Assembly (NCBI GenBank): GCA_032629725.1
Contig: JAFEVB010000022.1
Coordinates: forward strand, 1,116,001-1,180,000
Direction of reading: 5' to 3'
DNA from: Gremmenia infestans
Taxonomy: Eukaryota; Ascomycota; Leotiomycetes; Helotiales; Hamatocanthoscyphaceae
Length of the DNA stretch: 64,000 nt
Shown: positions 47,438-58,101 of the stretch, piece after piece
Layout of the letters: every line of letters starts with the position of its first letter
Position numbering within the stretch: the first letter of the stretch is position 1
Made by a program: the position numbers and the translations under genes
The notes under the pieces: model-generated
Told to the model about the DNA's origin: nothing
What the model saw: the letters and a program-made list of their open reading frames with translations, nothing else
The model's database searches: none

Positions 47438-49139
47438 CTACTGCCGCCTTGTCCTGGTCTTCTTCGCAGTGGTCGCGGCGTCCTCTTCTTCTTCATCCTG
47501 GCCCTTCTTGAGATCCTCGGTCAGGCACCATTCATCCTTGTCGTACCAATCTTCACCATCCGACATGTCTCGATTCGCACCAACATGTCCTTCAGCCTTG
47601 CACCATTTCAGCACTGACTTCCGGGCGACCTCCGCGTGTAATAGGCCCTCATATAATTTTTGCAGACCGCGACAGACTTCATCCTGCTTCTGTATGTACA
47701 GCTGTAGCAGCCTCCTAGTCTCCTCTGCTTCGTGTGGGGGTAATCCCACATCTCGATCCGCTCGAGATGATTCCGATGCTAAGAAATAGGGGTGTATGGA
47801 TGGCTCATGGTTGGACTCCGGCGTCATCGATCTGGTTCTAATGGACGCGGTATTATCAGATGCCGCTTGAGCCTGAGCTCGCGTTCTCATCCGGCGAGGA
47901 ACTGGGAGATCCTCTGCATCATCCGCTCCTCCTTCTCCGTCCATCTCCACATCATCATTGGGATGTTCTGAGTCATGTGTCGAGTCATCCACTGCCTCGT
48001 TTTCTTGCGATGTCCCTTCTGCCACGACTTCCGGGGCCTTCCCATTTATTGAGATACCGATTCCATTTTCCCTAGGACTATCTCCTGTGGCGTCTGTTGC
48101 TTTAGAAGCCTCGGCGAAAGCATTTGCTGCCTGTTTGCCATCATGTCCATTGTCTACGGGACCATCCACAGGTGTCATGATGGCATTCTCTTCCTCGACT
48201 GCAGCTTCAGTAAGCTGCTTCACAGCTTCCATCCCAGTATTTAGAGAATGGGCGTCTGCAGTCAAAAATCTGGCCCGTTGCTCGATATCGTCTGATATCA
48301 AGGTCCCGGTAGAAGCCTGGTCCACATCTTTCGAGACAGCTTTTCTAAGCATTATTGCTTGCTGCTTCTCCCGGTCATCAAAAAATAGGGAGAAATCATC
48401 GGCTGTCTCCACGCTCTCGCAGGGTATCCAAGTGCTATCGCCGCTCAGTCTCGTCAAGAGCTGCTTCATCTTCCAAAGAGTCGCCTTCTCCTTTTGTACC
48501 ATGTTCCCAATATTTTGCGTGAGGTCTGTGAGAACTCTCGAGGTAAAGGGCTTTGATAATGTGGGATGATTGGGTAAGTCGGAGGGAGATGTAAGTGGCT
48601 TGAAAATCGCTAGGGATTTGTTGTCAGTGATGTTTTTATATGATTGATTGTATAATCTTACTCTCAATCTTGACTTCGGAATATGGGTTATTCTCAGCAG
48701 CCGCTGCCATTGCGTTGTGTGCCCTCTCGTCGTCGTCATCGCTGTCGACTTCGTACCCGTCTTCATCAATTAGTGGAGGATTTCGACTTATGATATCTCG
48801 AGAGTAGCCGGCGTGCTCGATTTTCTAGGTACCCTATCAGTTTAAATTCAAAATGCCATACTCTCCCTGGACATCATTGGCGCACCTTTTTATATACTTG
48901 CGGACCGTTTGGCGGAGCTAATTGCCCTTCGTGAACAAATCTCGACTTCTTCCTTAACTTATTCCCCCGATTCGTAAGGTGCTCAATCGAACCATCGGAC
49001 TCCTCGTCTGTGCCACAACGTACCATTAGCATGCGATATTTTGTTGAAAGAGAGAGAACTTCTTGCCGTAAGCTTTTCTTTTCGCGGCCCTCTTCATGCC
49101 AGCGATGGTATTCGCGATCTGTGCCGCTTGAGCGGCCAT
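47438..49139 (-). CDS. RXT2: Transcriptional regulatory protein RXT2 (Rpd3L complex)
   Basis: Subunit of the large Rpd3 histone deacetylase complex. Four exons: 49067-49139, 48886-49007, 48662-48824 and 47438-48609; 509 residues. The RXT2 N-terminal domain is clear when joined: MAAQAAQIANTIAGMKRA, then KRKAYDEESDGSIEHLT, NRGNKLRKKSRFVHEGQL, EHAGYSRDIISRNPPLID, DEDGYEVDSDDDDERAHNA, and PLTSPSDLPNHPTLSKPF. The rest is acidic, disordered, with a final helical segment. Intron 1 (49008-49066) only works with a GC donor (TACG|GCAAGA) and CACAG acceptor; the only nearby GT donor leads to a stop (see findings). Its start is 691 bp from the TRAPPC11 start, head to head. Confidence 0.91.
49008..49066 (-). 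other. RXT2: GC-AG intron in RXT2
   Basis: 59-nt intron with donor GCAAGA, branch-like GCTAATG about 20 nt from the end, and acceptor GGCACAG. Joins KRKAY to DEESDGSIEHL in phase 1. Confidence 0.75.
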
Positions 49140-49830
49140 GATGACAACTTAGACAAGGGAGAATCCTCGTAAGTGATCTGTAGTACGCGACCGCTCGATA
49201 AGGGCCTCTTGAGGCAGCTCGGAGGTTGGGTTGGGGTAAGTTGGCGATCGCATGCAACTGTCCGCGAGTTGAGGGGTCCTTGTGGATGGTTGGAATTCGA
49301 GAGAAGGGGCACTGCGATAGTGTTTCGGCTGTAGCAAAGAATGAATTTAAATTGTGAAATTGAGTAACGCGGGCTCAAAGCTGGTGGGTGGGAAGAGGAA
49401 ATACTGCAGCTACAAGTGAGTTGTGTGCACTGATGAAATCAACAATTGTAAAGAGTTGCCAGGCACTGGGGCAAGGCTGTCGTAGCGCGGCATTTGCCGG
49501 TCGCAGAATGACGCGCTACAGGGGTACCGAAGCGGATGGCCCAAGTACGGGAGAGACATTCATATTTAGATACAATATTGATGGAGTACAAGTACAGACA
49601 ACAACCTCATCTCAAACCTCCTAATGTGCCATATTACCGCCTTCTACCATTGTGTATCTTCTCGTACATAATCCGTATAATCGACTGTACTTCGCCCCTA
49701 CTCCACCTATCGAACCATATCAAATACAATACCTACAATACCTCTTTCAGATCCCTGACCTGAGCATTCCGAGTCAAGCAAACGTGGGACCTACACTTTC
49801 TGCTTATGGAGTCTGTAGCGGAATATCACC
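49140..49830. other. Divergent promoter region (RXT2 / TRAPPC11)
   Basis: About 690 bp between two starts; carries both promoters. Short open frames at 49388-49880 do not resemble a protein. Confidence 0.6.
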
Positions 49831-52800
49831 ATGGACGGGTATCCGCCTGCCTATATTGCCCATAACCTCCCTCTTCTGATCGTCTCTGGACTCGGCTCTG
49901 TGCAAGAAACGTCAGCCTCGAAATCTGGGACACGAATAACCTCCGAGATACCCCCAGTAGATACTGAAGATGCGGAAAGATTGTTGCGGCATTTCAAGCG
50001 GAGTGATGCTTCGGATCTGTCGTGGAATGGGCGGGAGCATACTGGGAGAAACAAGTTCAGGGTGAAGGCCGTTGGAAGGGTAGCTTAGTAGACCGATCCT
50101 CCCACTACAGTATCAGTCACTGAACCTTGAATAGGACTATTGCCTGCCAACTCGCAGCGCTTCTCTTCCTGAATCATCTCTACCACTCAATCTAATTTCA
50201 AGATCGATTGTACACTCCACGTTATCACCTCTCAGTCCAGGGTCCCCGCTCTTCCCTGACGGCTTGCTTGACTCGTTATGGGTTGAGAGACACCAAGAGC
50301 ATGTCCCCAGCGCATATCTCTGTTTCTATGCCTTCAGCTCTGATCCAAACTTGACGACAAAACATGACAATCAATTGAAGACGGACATAAACAACATTAA
50401 GAATACATTGAGTGGGTCTGGTTATAAAAGTCGTCTTATAGTTGGGCTTTTGAGCGAAAAGTCTATTGTCCAATCTTCCGATGTTGAAGAACGCCTTGCC
50501 AATATTCGTAAACATACAGGACTTGACTCCAAGACCTCTTTATTCTTCTTGCCCCCTCAGTCCTCCGGGGTGGAACTCCAAGCATTCGTGGAAACTATCC
50601 TTTCAACAGTATACCCACTATCCGTCGAATATTATCGAGACTTAAGTAAGCATTCAAGAAGGAAACGCAATAGAGGCATTGTACCTCCACCTACCGCTCC
50701 TCCAACTTCAGGGACATCTCAGACGTTATCTAGCCAGGGGTGGAATGTTCGCTATGACTTCAAGCTTGGGGTATTTGCCGAGTTTCGGCAGGAGATGGAT
50801 GCTGCCGTACGTTCTTACGAAAGTGGTTATGAGGGATTGCTCGGCCCAGATGTCTCAGAAGCTATCGCAAGCTGGAGTCCTCGATGGAACGAGGCACGAC
50901 TGCTAGCTGATGTTTTTGCCTTCCGTATCTTGAGGTGTCTACTATGGAATGGCAACTCGACAGCTGCCGTCCGCAGATGGCAATTACATCGGGAGCGGAT
51001 CCGTGACTTTGTTGATAGGCGAGGTAAGGGATCTTCTACATACGGATGGGAGGCATGGGAAGCTCGATGGGCCACTCTGATGGCTGAGATGATCAAGAAA
51101 GTTTCTATACCTGAGTTCAACTCGTCCAACACTACTCTATACCTACCAACAGAGAAATCAATTGCAATAGGAGAACGAATCCAACCGTGGGAGCTCCTTC
51201 ACCATCCAGGATATTGGTACTATATGGCTTCAAAGCACCTTATTGGACGTCGCAATTTGGCCATGGCAATACCTGAAGAAGATCGATCACCTCCCGGGTT
51301 CTCTCCAGCTTCAACAACTGCAAGCAAGGCATACACATACGATACGTATTTGTGCCCAGATCCCCACGAAGAGAACCCATTACCCGGTCGTGAGGGTGTC
51401 AACCACTCGGCTCTTATCATAGACAGCTTGTCGAAAGCCATTGCCGAATTCGATCAACGGTGTCAGTACCGTCTCATACAAGAGCTACAATTGATATCTG
51501 GAAAGGAAAGCATGAAAGTAGAGGCTTGGGATGATGCATTAAGGATACTCCGCCCTCTGTGGCAGAATATGTCATATCGAAAAGAGGGCTGGTGGAATGC
51601 CGTTGAAGAGATTTCATGGGCTTTCAGAAATGCCGCAGCGCACGCAGGTGATGGTGGATCTGTAGTTGCGGTGGACTGGGAATTGATGAACAGAAGCAAG
51701 TACTACTGAATAGAAACATAGATCTAATACTGACTTTTCCAGGCTTCACTTACCATCCCAAATGGCATTACAATCTTTCTAGGTCGCTAGAAGGTCTCGA
51801 TGCTGTGAAAAGCAAGCCAGTGGTTGTACTGCATGATCGCGAAGTCCACTCTTTCCTTTCCGCGGCCTTCACATTCGAGCATGCGGAGGGCAAAGTTGGA
51901 GAAGGCTGCCCTTCACAATTAGCAATCACTTCGTCAGCCATTCAAGCATCAGCTCCAGTGAGAATATCCGAAATAAAACTCGAATTTGAGGGCACTATGA
52001 AAACTCTCGTCTTGCAACATATTCCCAGCGATCAAGATGAAGCTGGAAAGCCTCGCGCTATGCTATACAGCAAAGTAACTTTAGTTGATGAGGCACGAGA
52101 TGGGAGACCAACCCAGACCGGCAATTCGGATCTTACGTTACGACCAGGCCAGACGAAAGTTTTCGAATGTAGTAGTCTTTTGAGAGAAGCTGGAGAGGTG
52201 AAAGCCGTTTCTGCTACCTTCACCATCACATCAGAACAGTTCGACTTAGACTATGTCCATACTTTTGAAAGCACGCCCGCTCCAGATATATGGTGGGGCG
52301 AGCGCACAGTGAAGAAGCGGATTGCTCGGCCTAATGCTTCATCAGTGTTAATCCTCCCTAAGCCTCCCAAGATGGAGCTTCGATTTGTCGGGCTTCAAAA
52401 GCATTACTACACAAACGAACCTATTACTTTAAGACTAAATGTGCTCAATGAAGAGGACGACGACTCTATCGCGAATCTTGAGGTTTGCTTGCTCGGTGAG
52501 GGAGCACCACTACCCGCATTGAAACTCTTCTCTGAAGTTAAATCTGAGGAGAGTGAGAAGGGGAACGAGTTGACGGGAACTCCACTTGGCAGGATTGCAA
52601 GCTCAGCTTCGACAACCGTAGAGATTATCATTCCTCCAGTTGATCTACCAGCTATCTACGAGTTGGCCTTGAAAGCTTCATATAACCTGGTTTCCGACAT
52701 TGAAACGCCGGTATCCCGCGCCTTGGTCATGCAGTTGGAAATAATAAGTCCTTTTGAAGCCAACTATGACTTCTCTCCTCGAATACATCCCGACCCCTGG

Positions 52801-53559
52801 CCAAGTTTTTTCACCCACCAAGAAGTGGTGCAGGATGAGGCCAATGAGCAAGCAATTAAGGCTCATGGATTGGCACAAAAATGGTGTTTGACAGCCCGCT
52901 ACGCTTCCTTTGCTACAGACGAGTTGATAATCGAGGACATGGGCGTTGAAGTATTAGGCGTGAACGGTGGAATTACCTGCACTACTAAAAAGCTCATGGC
53001 AATTCCCGAAGAGGGCCTCAAAGTTACTCCCAAGAGCCTGGAGGAAGCTCTCTTCGATGTCTGTACCCAAAAGCTCTCCCTCGATGATCGTGGAACCGCA
53101 ACTCTCGATGTCTCTTTAGCAATAAAATGGCGGCGCGACGCAGAAGGCTCCTCTTTGAACATATCCACACTCGGGGTACCCCGCCTGCTAGTATCAAGCA
53201 GCGAACCCCGCGTCCTCGCTGCCGTCTCCTACTCTGCGAATACTCCCTCTATGATACACTTCGACGTTACGATTGAGAATCCATCGAACCACTTCCTCAG
53301 CTTCGGCCTGACCATGGAACCCAGCGAGAAATTCGCATTTTCCGGTATCAAGCAATCAACCCTGCAGCTTGTACCCTTGAGTAGAAGGACGATGAAGTTC
53401 AGGCTGCTGCCGAGTATAAGAGGTGATTGGATTGGGCCGATTCAATGCGTGATTAGGGATAGGTATTTTCAGAAGGTGTTGAAGATTGCGCCGACAGAGG
53501 GATTGCGGATTGATAAAGAAGGTTTACTGATTTGGGTCCCCCCCGAAGAAGAGTTATGA
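49831..53559 (+). CDS. TRAPPC11: TRAPP complex subunit TRAPPC11 (foie gras/gryzun)
   Basis: Large subunit of the TRAPPIII-type tethering complex in ER-Golgi and autophagy traffic. Three exons: 49831-50079, 50135-51695 and 51743-53559; 1208 residues, typical. The first exon gives MDGYPPAYIAHNLPLLIVSGL, and the next lines are FPDGLLDSLWVERHQEHVPSA, KSRLIVGLLSEKS, SLFFLPPQSSGVELQAF. The foie-gras helical region is at about 300-560, with FKLGVFAEFRQEMDAAVRSY and EARLLADVFAFRILRCLLW, HHPGYWYYMASKHLIGRR. The C-terminal half is beta-rich gryzun domain (VRISEIKLEFEGTMK, PPKMELRFVGLQKHYYTNE, DVTIENPSNHFLSFGLTMEP). The second intron (51696-51742) needs a GC donor; see findings. Confidence 0.93.
51696..51742 (+). 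other. TRAPPC11: GC-AG intron in TRAPPC11
   Basis: 47-nt intron with donor GCAAGT (the standard GC-intron consensus), a CTGAC-type branch site (ATACTGAC) and acceptor TTTTCCAG. Joins WELMNR to SFTYHPKWHYNL in phase 1. Confidence 0.78.
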
Positions 53560-53914
53560 TGAGTAGATGGTTGGTTATGATTATACGATAGATGGATAGA
53601 TGATTAGAATCAGAACTTGTTCAGGTGCACCTGATTGATCTACGTATGTCAATAGTACAGACCTAGTCCTCCGACTTGCAAACCCCATACGTGTGACACC
53701 ATTACCTCTGTGCCAAGGTGAATTGCAAGTCTCAATCTACTGAATATGAGGTAGGTGAGAGTGTAATTAAGTAGGTACTGATTGGTGTATTTATATATAA
53801 AAAGGGCTTAGCTAGCGTCTCGCATGTCAATTGTAGCCGTAGCCGTACCAAAAGGTATGACGTATAATTCATACTGTACCCCACCAGCAACCCTCCCTCA
53901 ACAACTACAAATAA
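53560..53914. other. Intergenic spacer between TRAPPC11 and the YjbQ gene
   Basis: About 350 bp; the TRAPPC11 3' UTR and the promoter of the next gene. No gene seen. Confidence 0.55.
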
Positions 53915-54616
53915 ATGCCATCTCCAACCACAACATCCACAACAGCCTCCCTCACAACAACAATCACCCTACTCGTCCTCCTCATTTGCTGTTTCTTCCC
54001 GGCCGTATTCCACGCCCTTTGGTCCGTTCCCCTCTCCGTCCTCACACCATCCACCTACATCCCGCACCCAATTCCCTCCCCACCAGGCACCATGTCCTGG
54101 TTCCAAAAAACCGTGTCCCTCCCCCCCAAATCCCGCGGCAGCTACCTCATAACCGACACCATCGAGGAAGAACTGCCCGAGCTAAAACAATACAAAGTCG
54201 GCCTGCTGAACTTGTTCGTGCAGCATACGAGTTGCGCGCTGAGCTTGAACGAGAACTGGGATGAGGATGTTCGTGCGGATATGAGTGATGCGCTCGATAG
54301 AATTGCGCCGGAGGATAGGAAGGGGAGTTTGTACAGACATAGTGCCGAGGGACTTGATGATATGCCTGTTTGTATACCTGGTTTCTATCCTCTCTTTTCA
54401 GGTGTTCTCGAAACGGGGAGGGTGTCTAGATGGCAGCTAATTAATGATCTATAGGCACATATCAAGAGCGCGCTGATTGGAGCGAGTGTCACGATTCCGA
54501 TTAAAGATGGACGCTTGGCGACGGGGACGTGGCAAGGCATATGGTATCTGGAATTTAGGGCTAGTAAGCATTCGAGGAAGGTTGTTGCTACTATTCAAGG
54601 GGAGAAAAATGCTTAA
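53915..54616 (+). CDS. YjbQ/UPF0047 family protein with N-terminal extension
   Basis: Two exons, 53915-54367 and 54455-54616. Taken from the first ATG the product is 204 residues; taken from the ATG at 54092 it is 145, the normal family length. The domain is complete: MSWFQKTVSLPPKSRGSYL, LLNLFVQHTSCALSLNENWD, a DVRADMSDALDRIAPE helix, HSAEGLDDMPAHIKSALIGA across the intron, and GRLATGTWQGIWYLEFR. The family's conserved His/Asn/Glu cluster (HTSCALSLNEN, HSAEGLDD, HIKSAL) is present. Bacterial members have weak thiamine-phosphate synthase activity; true function is unclear. The extra 59 residues include a strongly hydrophobic stretch (LLVLLICCFFPAVFHAL) that would act as a signal anchor if used. 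Confidence 0.9.
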
Positions 54617-55762
54617 GGTTCTGCTTTTCAAGGGAGTGGAGTTTAGGGCTGGAAATCTTGCTAAGGCTGGTATAATGGGAAGTATATGATAGCGAATGAA
54701 GGGACATTGCACAGATGCAATTGGTGGTTTGATAATGCCGGAGTTCTGGTTTTACTTTTTTATTTTTGAAGCTTTCATTCAGACGCTACTGCTCTAAGCT
54801 TCTTTTTATTGTTGTAAAAGCTGTTGTTTCTGCAAGGCAGATCACAAGACATTTCATATTGTGCTGCTCAAACACTAACTAGGATTCTTCTGGCCTTGCT
54901 TTAGCTGCTTGTGGTGAAGGACGGAGCTTCCCCCGTTCGCCGCTCTTGTCAAAGCTCTAGCATGAGCTATATAAAATTGGCTGCTGTCAAGTGTGTAGTT
55001 ACTGTCAATCATGCTTTAGTGTGTCATAAGTCATACGACAAGAGGACAACAATATGTACCTTACCTTATGTTGGATTACACACAAGCCGCCTTGCAGCAA
55101 AGATATCGCATCAATGATGCTTGGTTCAATTCTTGTCAATGGATGCGTCGTATACGCTGCGAGTTGTCAATGATCCTAGGGAAAACGCTGAATACCTTCG
55201 AGATGTACTTCATATAGTCTCAAGGTTCAGTTTACCAATCATTGTACTCAACATGCTAAAAAGTGTAGCAAAAAAATCAATGCGGAAGTGAATGCCTCGC
55301 CTCCCATTTCCTTCCCCCTCACAAAAATTGCCCAAAAGAAACAAACAAGGTCTCGAAACACTTGATTGATCCCAATTCTCCATTCTTTAAAAAAGGAGTG
55401 CAAAACCTTGAGATCAACCGCAGTTGACCACAGGAGAACCCCTAGCAAGCCTGCATTAAAGGGGTTTTACAATTCCTACTTGCCCAGCACAATTTGCTCT
55501 GACCCACTTAGCCAAGTGGGCGCCTTTTGTGTTTGACGACAGGATTTGTGTTAAATTGGCATAAGAAGTATACTGGTTTTATGCTTTGGCGCCGAAGATT
55601 TAGCGGTGTTGATGTGCTGTGTTGAGTTGGAAGTACTGCCTGGTGTAGCCGTCTTGATACTTTTACCAACTACGGAGTATTGACTTCCATTGTTCAAAGC
55701 TTGAGATTGTCCCCCACTTTGGTTGGGTAGCTATGAAGATCTATTTGAATACTATGAAACCT
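54617..55762. other. Convergent intergenic region
   Basis: 1.15 kb between tail ends of the YjbQ gene and the alpha/beta hydrolase gene. No gene. It contains a perfect 7-bp inverted repeat at 55503-55520. Confidence 0.55.
55503..55520. repeat. Short perfect inverted repeat
   Basis: CCCACTT-AGCC-AAGTGGG: 7-bp arms with a 4-base loop, between two converging genes. Could be a chance hairpin. Confidence 0.6.
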
Positions 55763-57125
55763 TTATATCTTACTCTTTGGAGGCTGTTTCAAAGGTCCTC
55801 CTACGTGCTTCTGCCATTCCTCTGACATAGTTTGCTTCTCATGCAAGCTCTTCTTTGTCCAGTCCTCATACGCCCGCCTTTCAGCCTCAAATCTTTGCAC
55901 TTCCTGCCCAAACCAAGCTGCTGCTGCATCCGCACACCGTTCGCTCGCTTCCATTGCAATTAAGTGTCCATACCCCTGAAGTGTAACCTCCTTCACTCTC
56001 CTTTCTTTCACACCACCACTGCCTCCTGGTGCGTTGCCAGTGATCTCCATCTTCTCTTGAATCAAGTCGGGGGAAGACATGGCGCTCTTATCGCCAAAGA
56101 TATACAACACGCTTGGCCTCAATTCACCCAGCCGTCGCAGGAGAGCTAGCGGTTCGGGACGATACAGAGGGTATCTCATCGGCTGTTCCAGATTTATATC
56201 CGGAACCATATCTCTTCGCAGAATCATCGAGCCATCTGGACTCATGCTATCCCAACTTGGCCTCATAAAGGTGAAGCATTCTTGATGCTTCGTCGTACTC
56301 AACGTTGCGCTTCCGTATTCATCGGGGTAGACTCTAGAAGGCGTGTCTCTGATTCCGAATTGACACCATCGGTCGAACACTCTTCGGTCCCACGATTGGT
56401 AAAATTTTGACTTTGCAAATGCGGCGATAGCTTCAGCGCGGGAGGGCCAGAGATCACGGCGGAATGTGGAGGATTGGACAGGGCTCGGTCCGCTGGGGGA
56501 TGAGGAATGTGACTGAATGACTGGATCCATAAGAACGACGGTGGACAATAAACGCGGATGCATAAGCGCGACGTTGCAGAGTATGGTGGCTCCGAATGAA
56601 TGTCCCATGCCTACGATTGGCATGGGCATCTGGGACCGAAATGTGTTGATCATGTGTAAAAGATCTCGGCCATGGTCCATCCATGATGCTATGAAGAGTC
56701 AGCAAGGATGGAAATCTTCAACTTCTAGATCGCCAGCACTTACGATCGTTTCCAAGAAGCTCCTCGTTTAAGACACCGCTGACTCCTTGATGAGCTACAT
56801 CGGCTATCCAGATGCTTCGTATTCGAAAACCGTTGGCTTTAGAGCGGGCATGTAAATCTTCCCATAGCGGCTCATATAATTCCTGAACGCATTAGTTAAA
56901 GTGTTATAGCTTAGACTTCAGAGGGGTTACCTTTGGAAAGCCATTTGCGTGAGCCCCGATGATCGTGATATCACCCGGTTGGGGGTTTGGGTTGTCTACA
57001 GGAACATACTGTTTGATTGCGAGGTGCAATACTTCTTCTTGAGACTTTGACGTAGCTCTAGAATATTCCCGAATATGCTGGCATTCTAAGATATGCTCTT
57101 TTATCTCAAAGACTGGAGATGGCAT
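55763..57125 (-). CDS. Peroxisomal-type alpha/beta hydrolase
   Basis: Alpha/beta hydrolase of the group that includes yeast peroxisomal lipase Lpx1 and the AKT2-like proteins often auto-labelled toxin biosynthesis proteins. Three exons: 56931-57125, 56744-56882 and 55763-56688; 419 residues. An oxyanion region IIGAHANGFPKELYEPLWED is followed by the nucleophile elbow GMGHSFGATI (Ser about residue 144) and a late catalytic His in QGYGHLIAMEAS. An acid residue is likely in YIFGDKSAMSS. The protein ends in SKI, a permitted form of the type 1 peroxisomal targeting signal. Substrate unknown; the window holds no secondary-metabolite genes, so the toxin label is not supported here. Confidence 0.9.
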
Positions 57126-58101
57126 ACTTGTTCAGGAAAATGCGGGGGGAGTCCGGTTCGATTTGAAGGCGGAGAAAATGCAAGAATCACAGCGCGAATG
57201 TCAAGCAATCTTCTTGGCAGGCTTACGAGAAGGATTCAGTATCATCTGCACAGATTGAGGTTTATGTATTCCAGTGATTGTGACAGAAAGTGAGACTCCA
57301 CGGTTAGTTGAATATAGAAGCCGAGGTTGCCATATATAATTTAGCGCTCGCTGCACAACCAATCGGAGTATTAAACGAGTGCCTCTACATTACATGTACG
57401 GAAAGAGTGGCGGAATAGACAATCGAGTTTTAGTCCCTTATTCCGATGGTTGTTTCGCACAGGTACGTATAGGATGATGCTCCTTAGGTCCCTCACTGAA
57501 TACTGATACCTTTACTGAATGACATGATTTTTTTTGCATTGTCTGTTGCCATATAAATACGAAGGATCCAGTATCAGATAGGGTTTAATTCGCGGGGAAA
57601 GTATGCAATGTCAAATCTGTCAAAACAAGGATACTTACTTGTAGTCACTTCTGGGGGCTGGAACCTTCGTCTTGGGTAAAACCCAAATCTATAGATTAGA
57701 ACATGAATTGACGAGAAAGGGTTCTCATAGACTTCACAATGAAGTTCAAAGAATAACAAATCTGACAAGACTCAACGACGCCAAAAAAGAAACATCATTG
57801 TTCTCCCTCAAACCAGGATGGCATTTCGACTGTTGGGAGACATGCATCTTCAAGATTTAGAGTACAATTGCAATTTCACAACATTCCAACCTTCAAAAGA
57901 GTGGAAAGAAGTTGTTAAAGACTCAAAGCAAGGATAGTTAGATCCACGTGATCAGGCTCTAGCACTTAGCCTAGCGCGTTTCCCTGCGCGTCGCGTATCT
58001 TGAGGTGAACGTGATAATCTGATGGACATTACAAACTGTTTGTAGCCTCTGCAAATACAAATACCCAGCTCCCTCCATCTTGCCTTTCTCTCGCGCACGC
58101 G
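57126..58101. other. Divergent intergenic region
   Basis: About 980 bp between the starts of the hydrolase and the BRCT gene. No gene seen; short frames lack family character. Confidence 0.55.

Noticed and set aside
47958..48569. 203-codon frame on the + strand
   Set aside because: Antisense to the last RXT2 exon; no recognisable features.
55763..57125. Toxin-biosynthesis role for the alpha/beta hydrolase
   Set aside because: Homologues often carry that automatic label, but no polyketide, peptide or other secondary-metabolite genes are nearby; a peroxisomal housekeeping hydrolase fits the evidence better.
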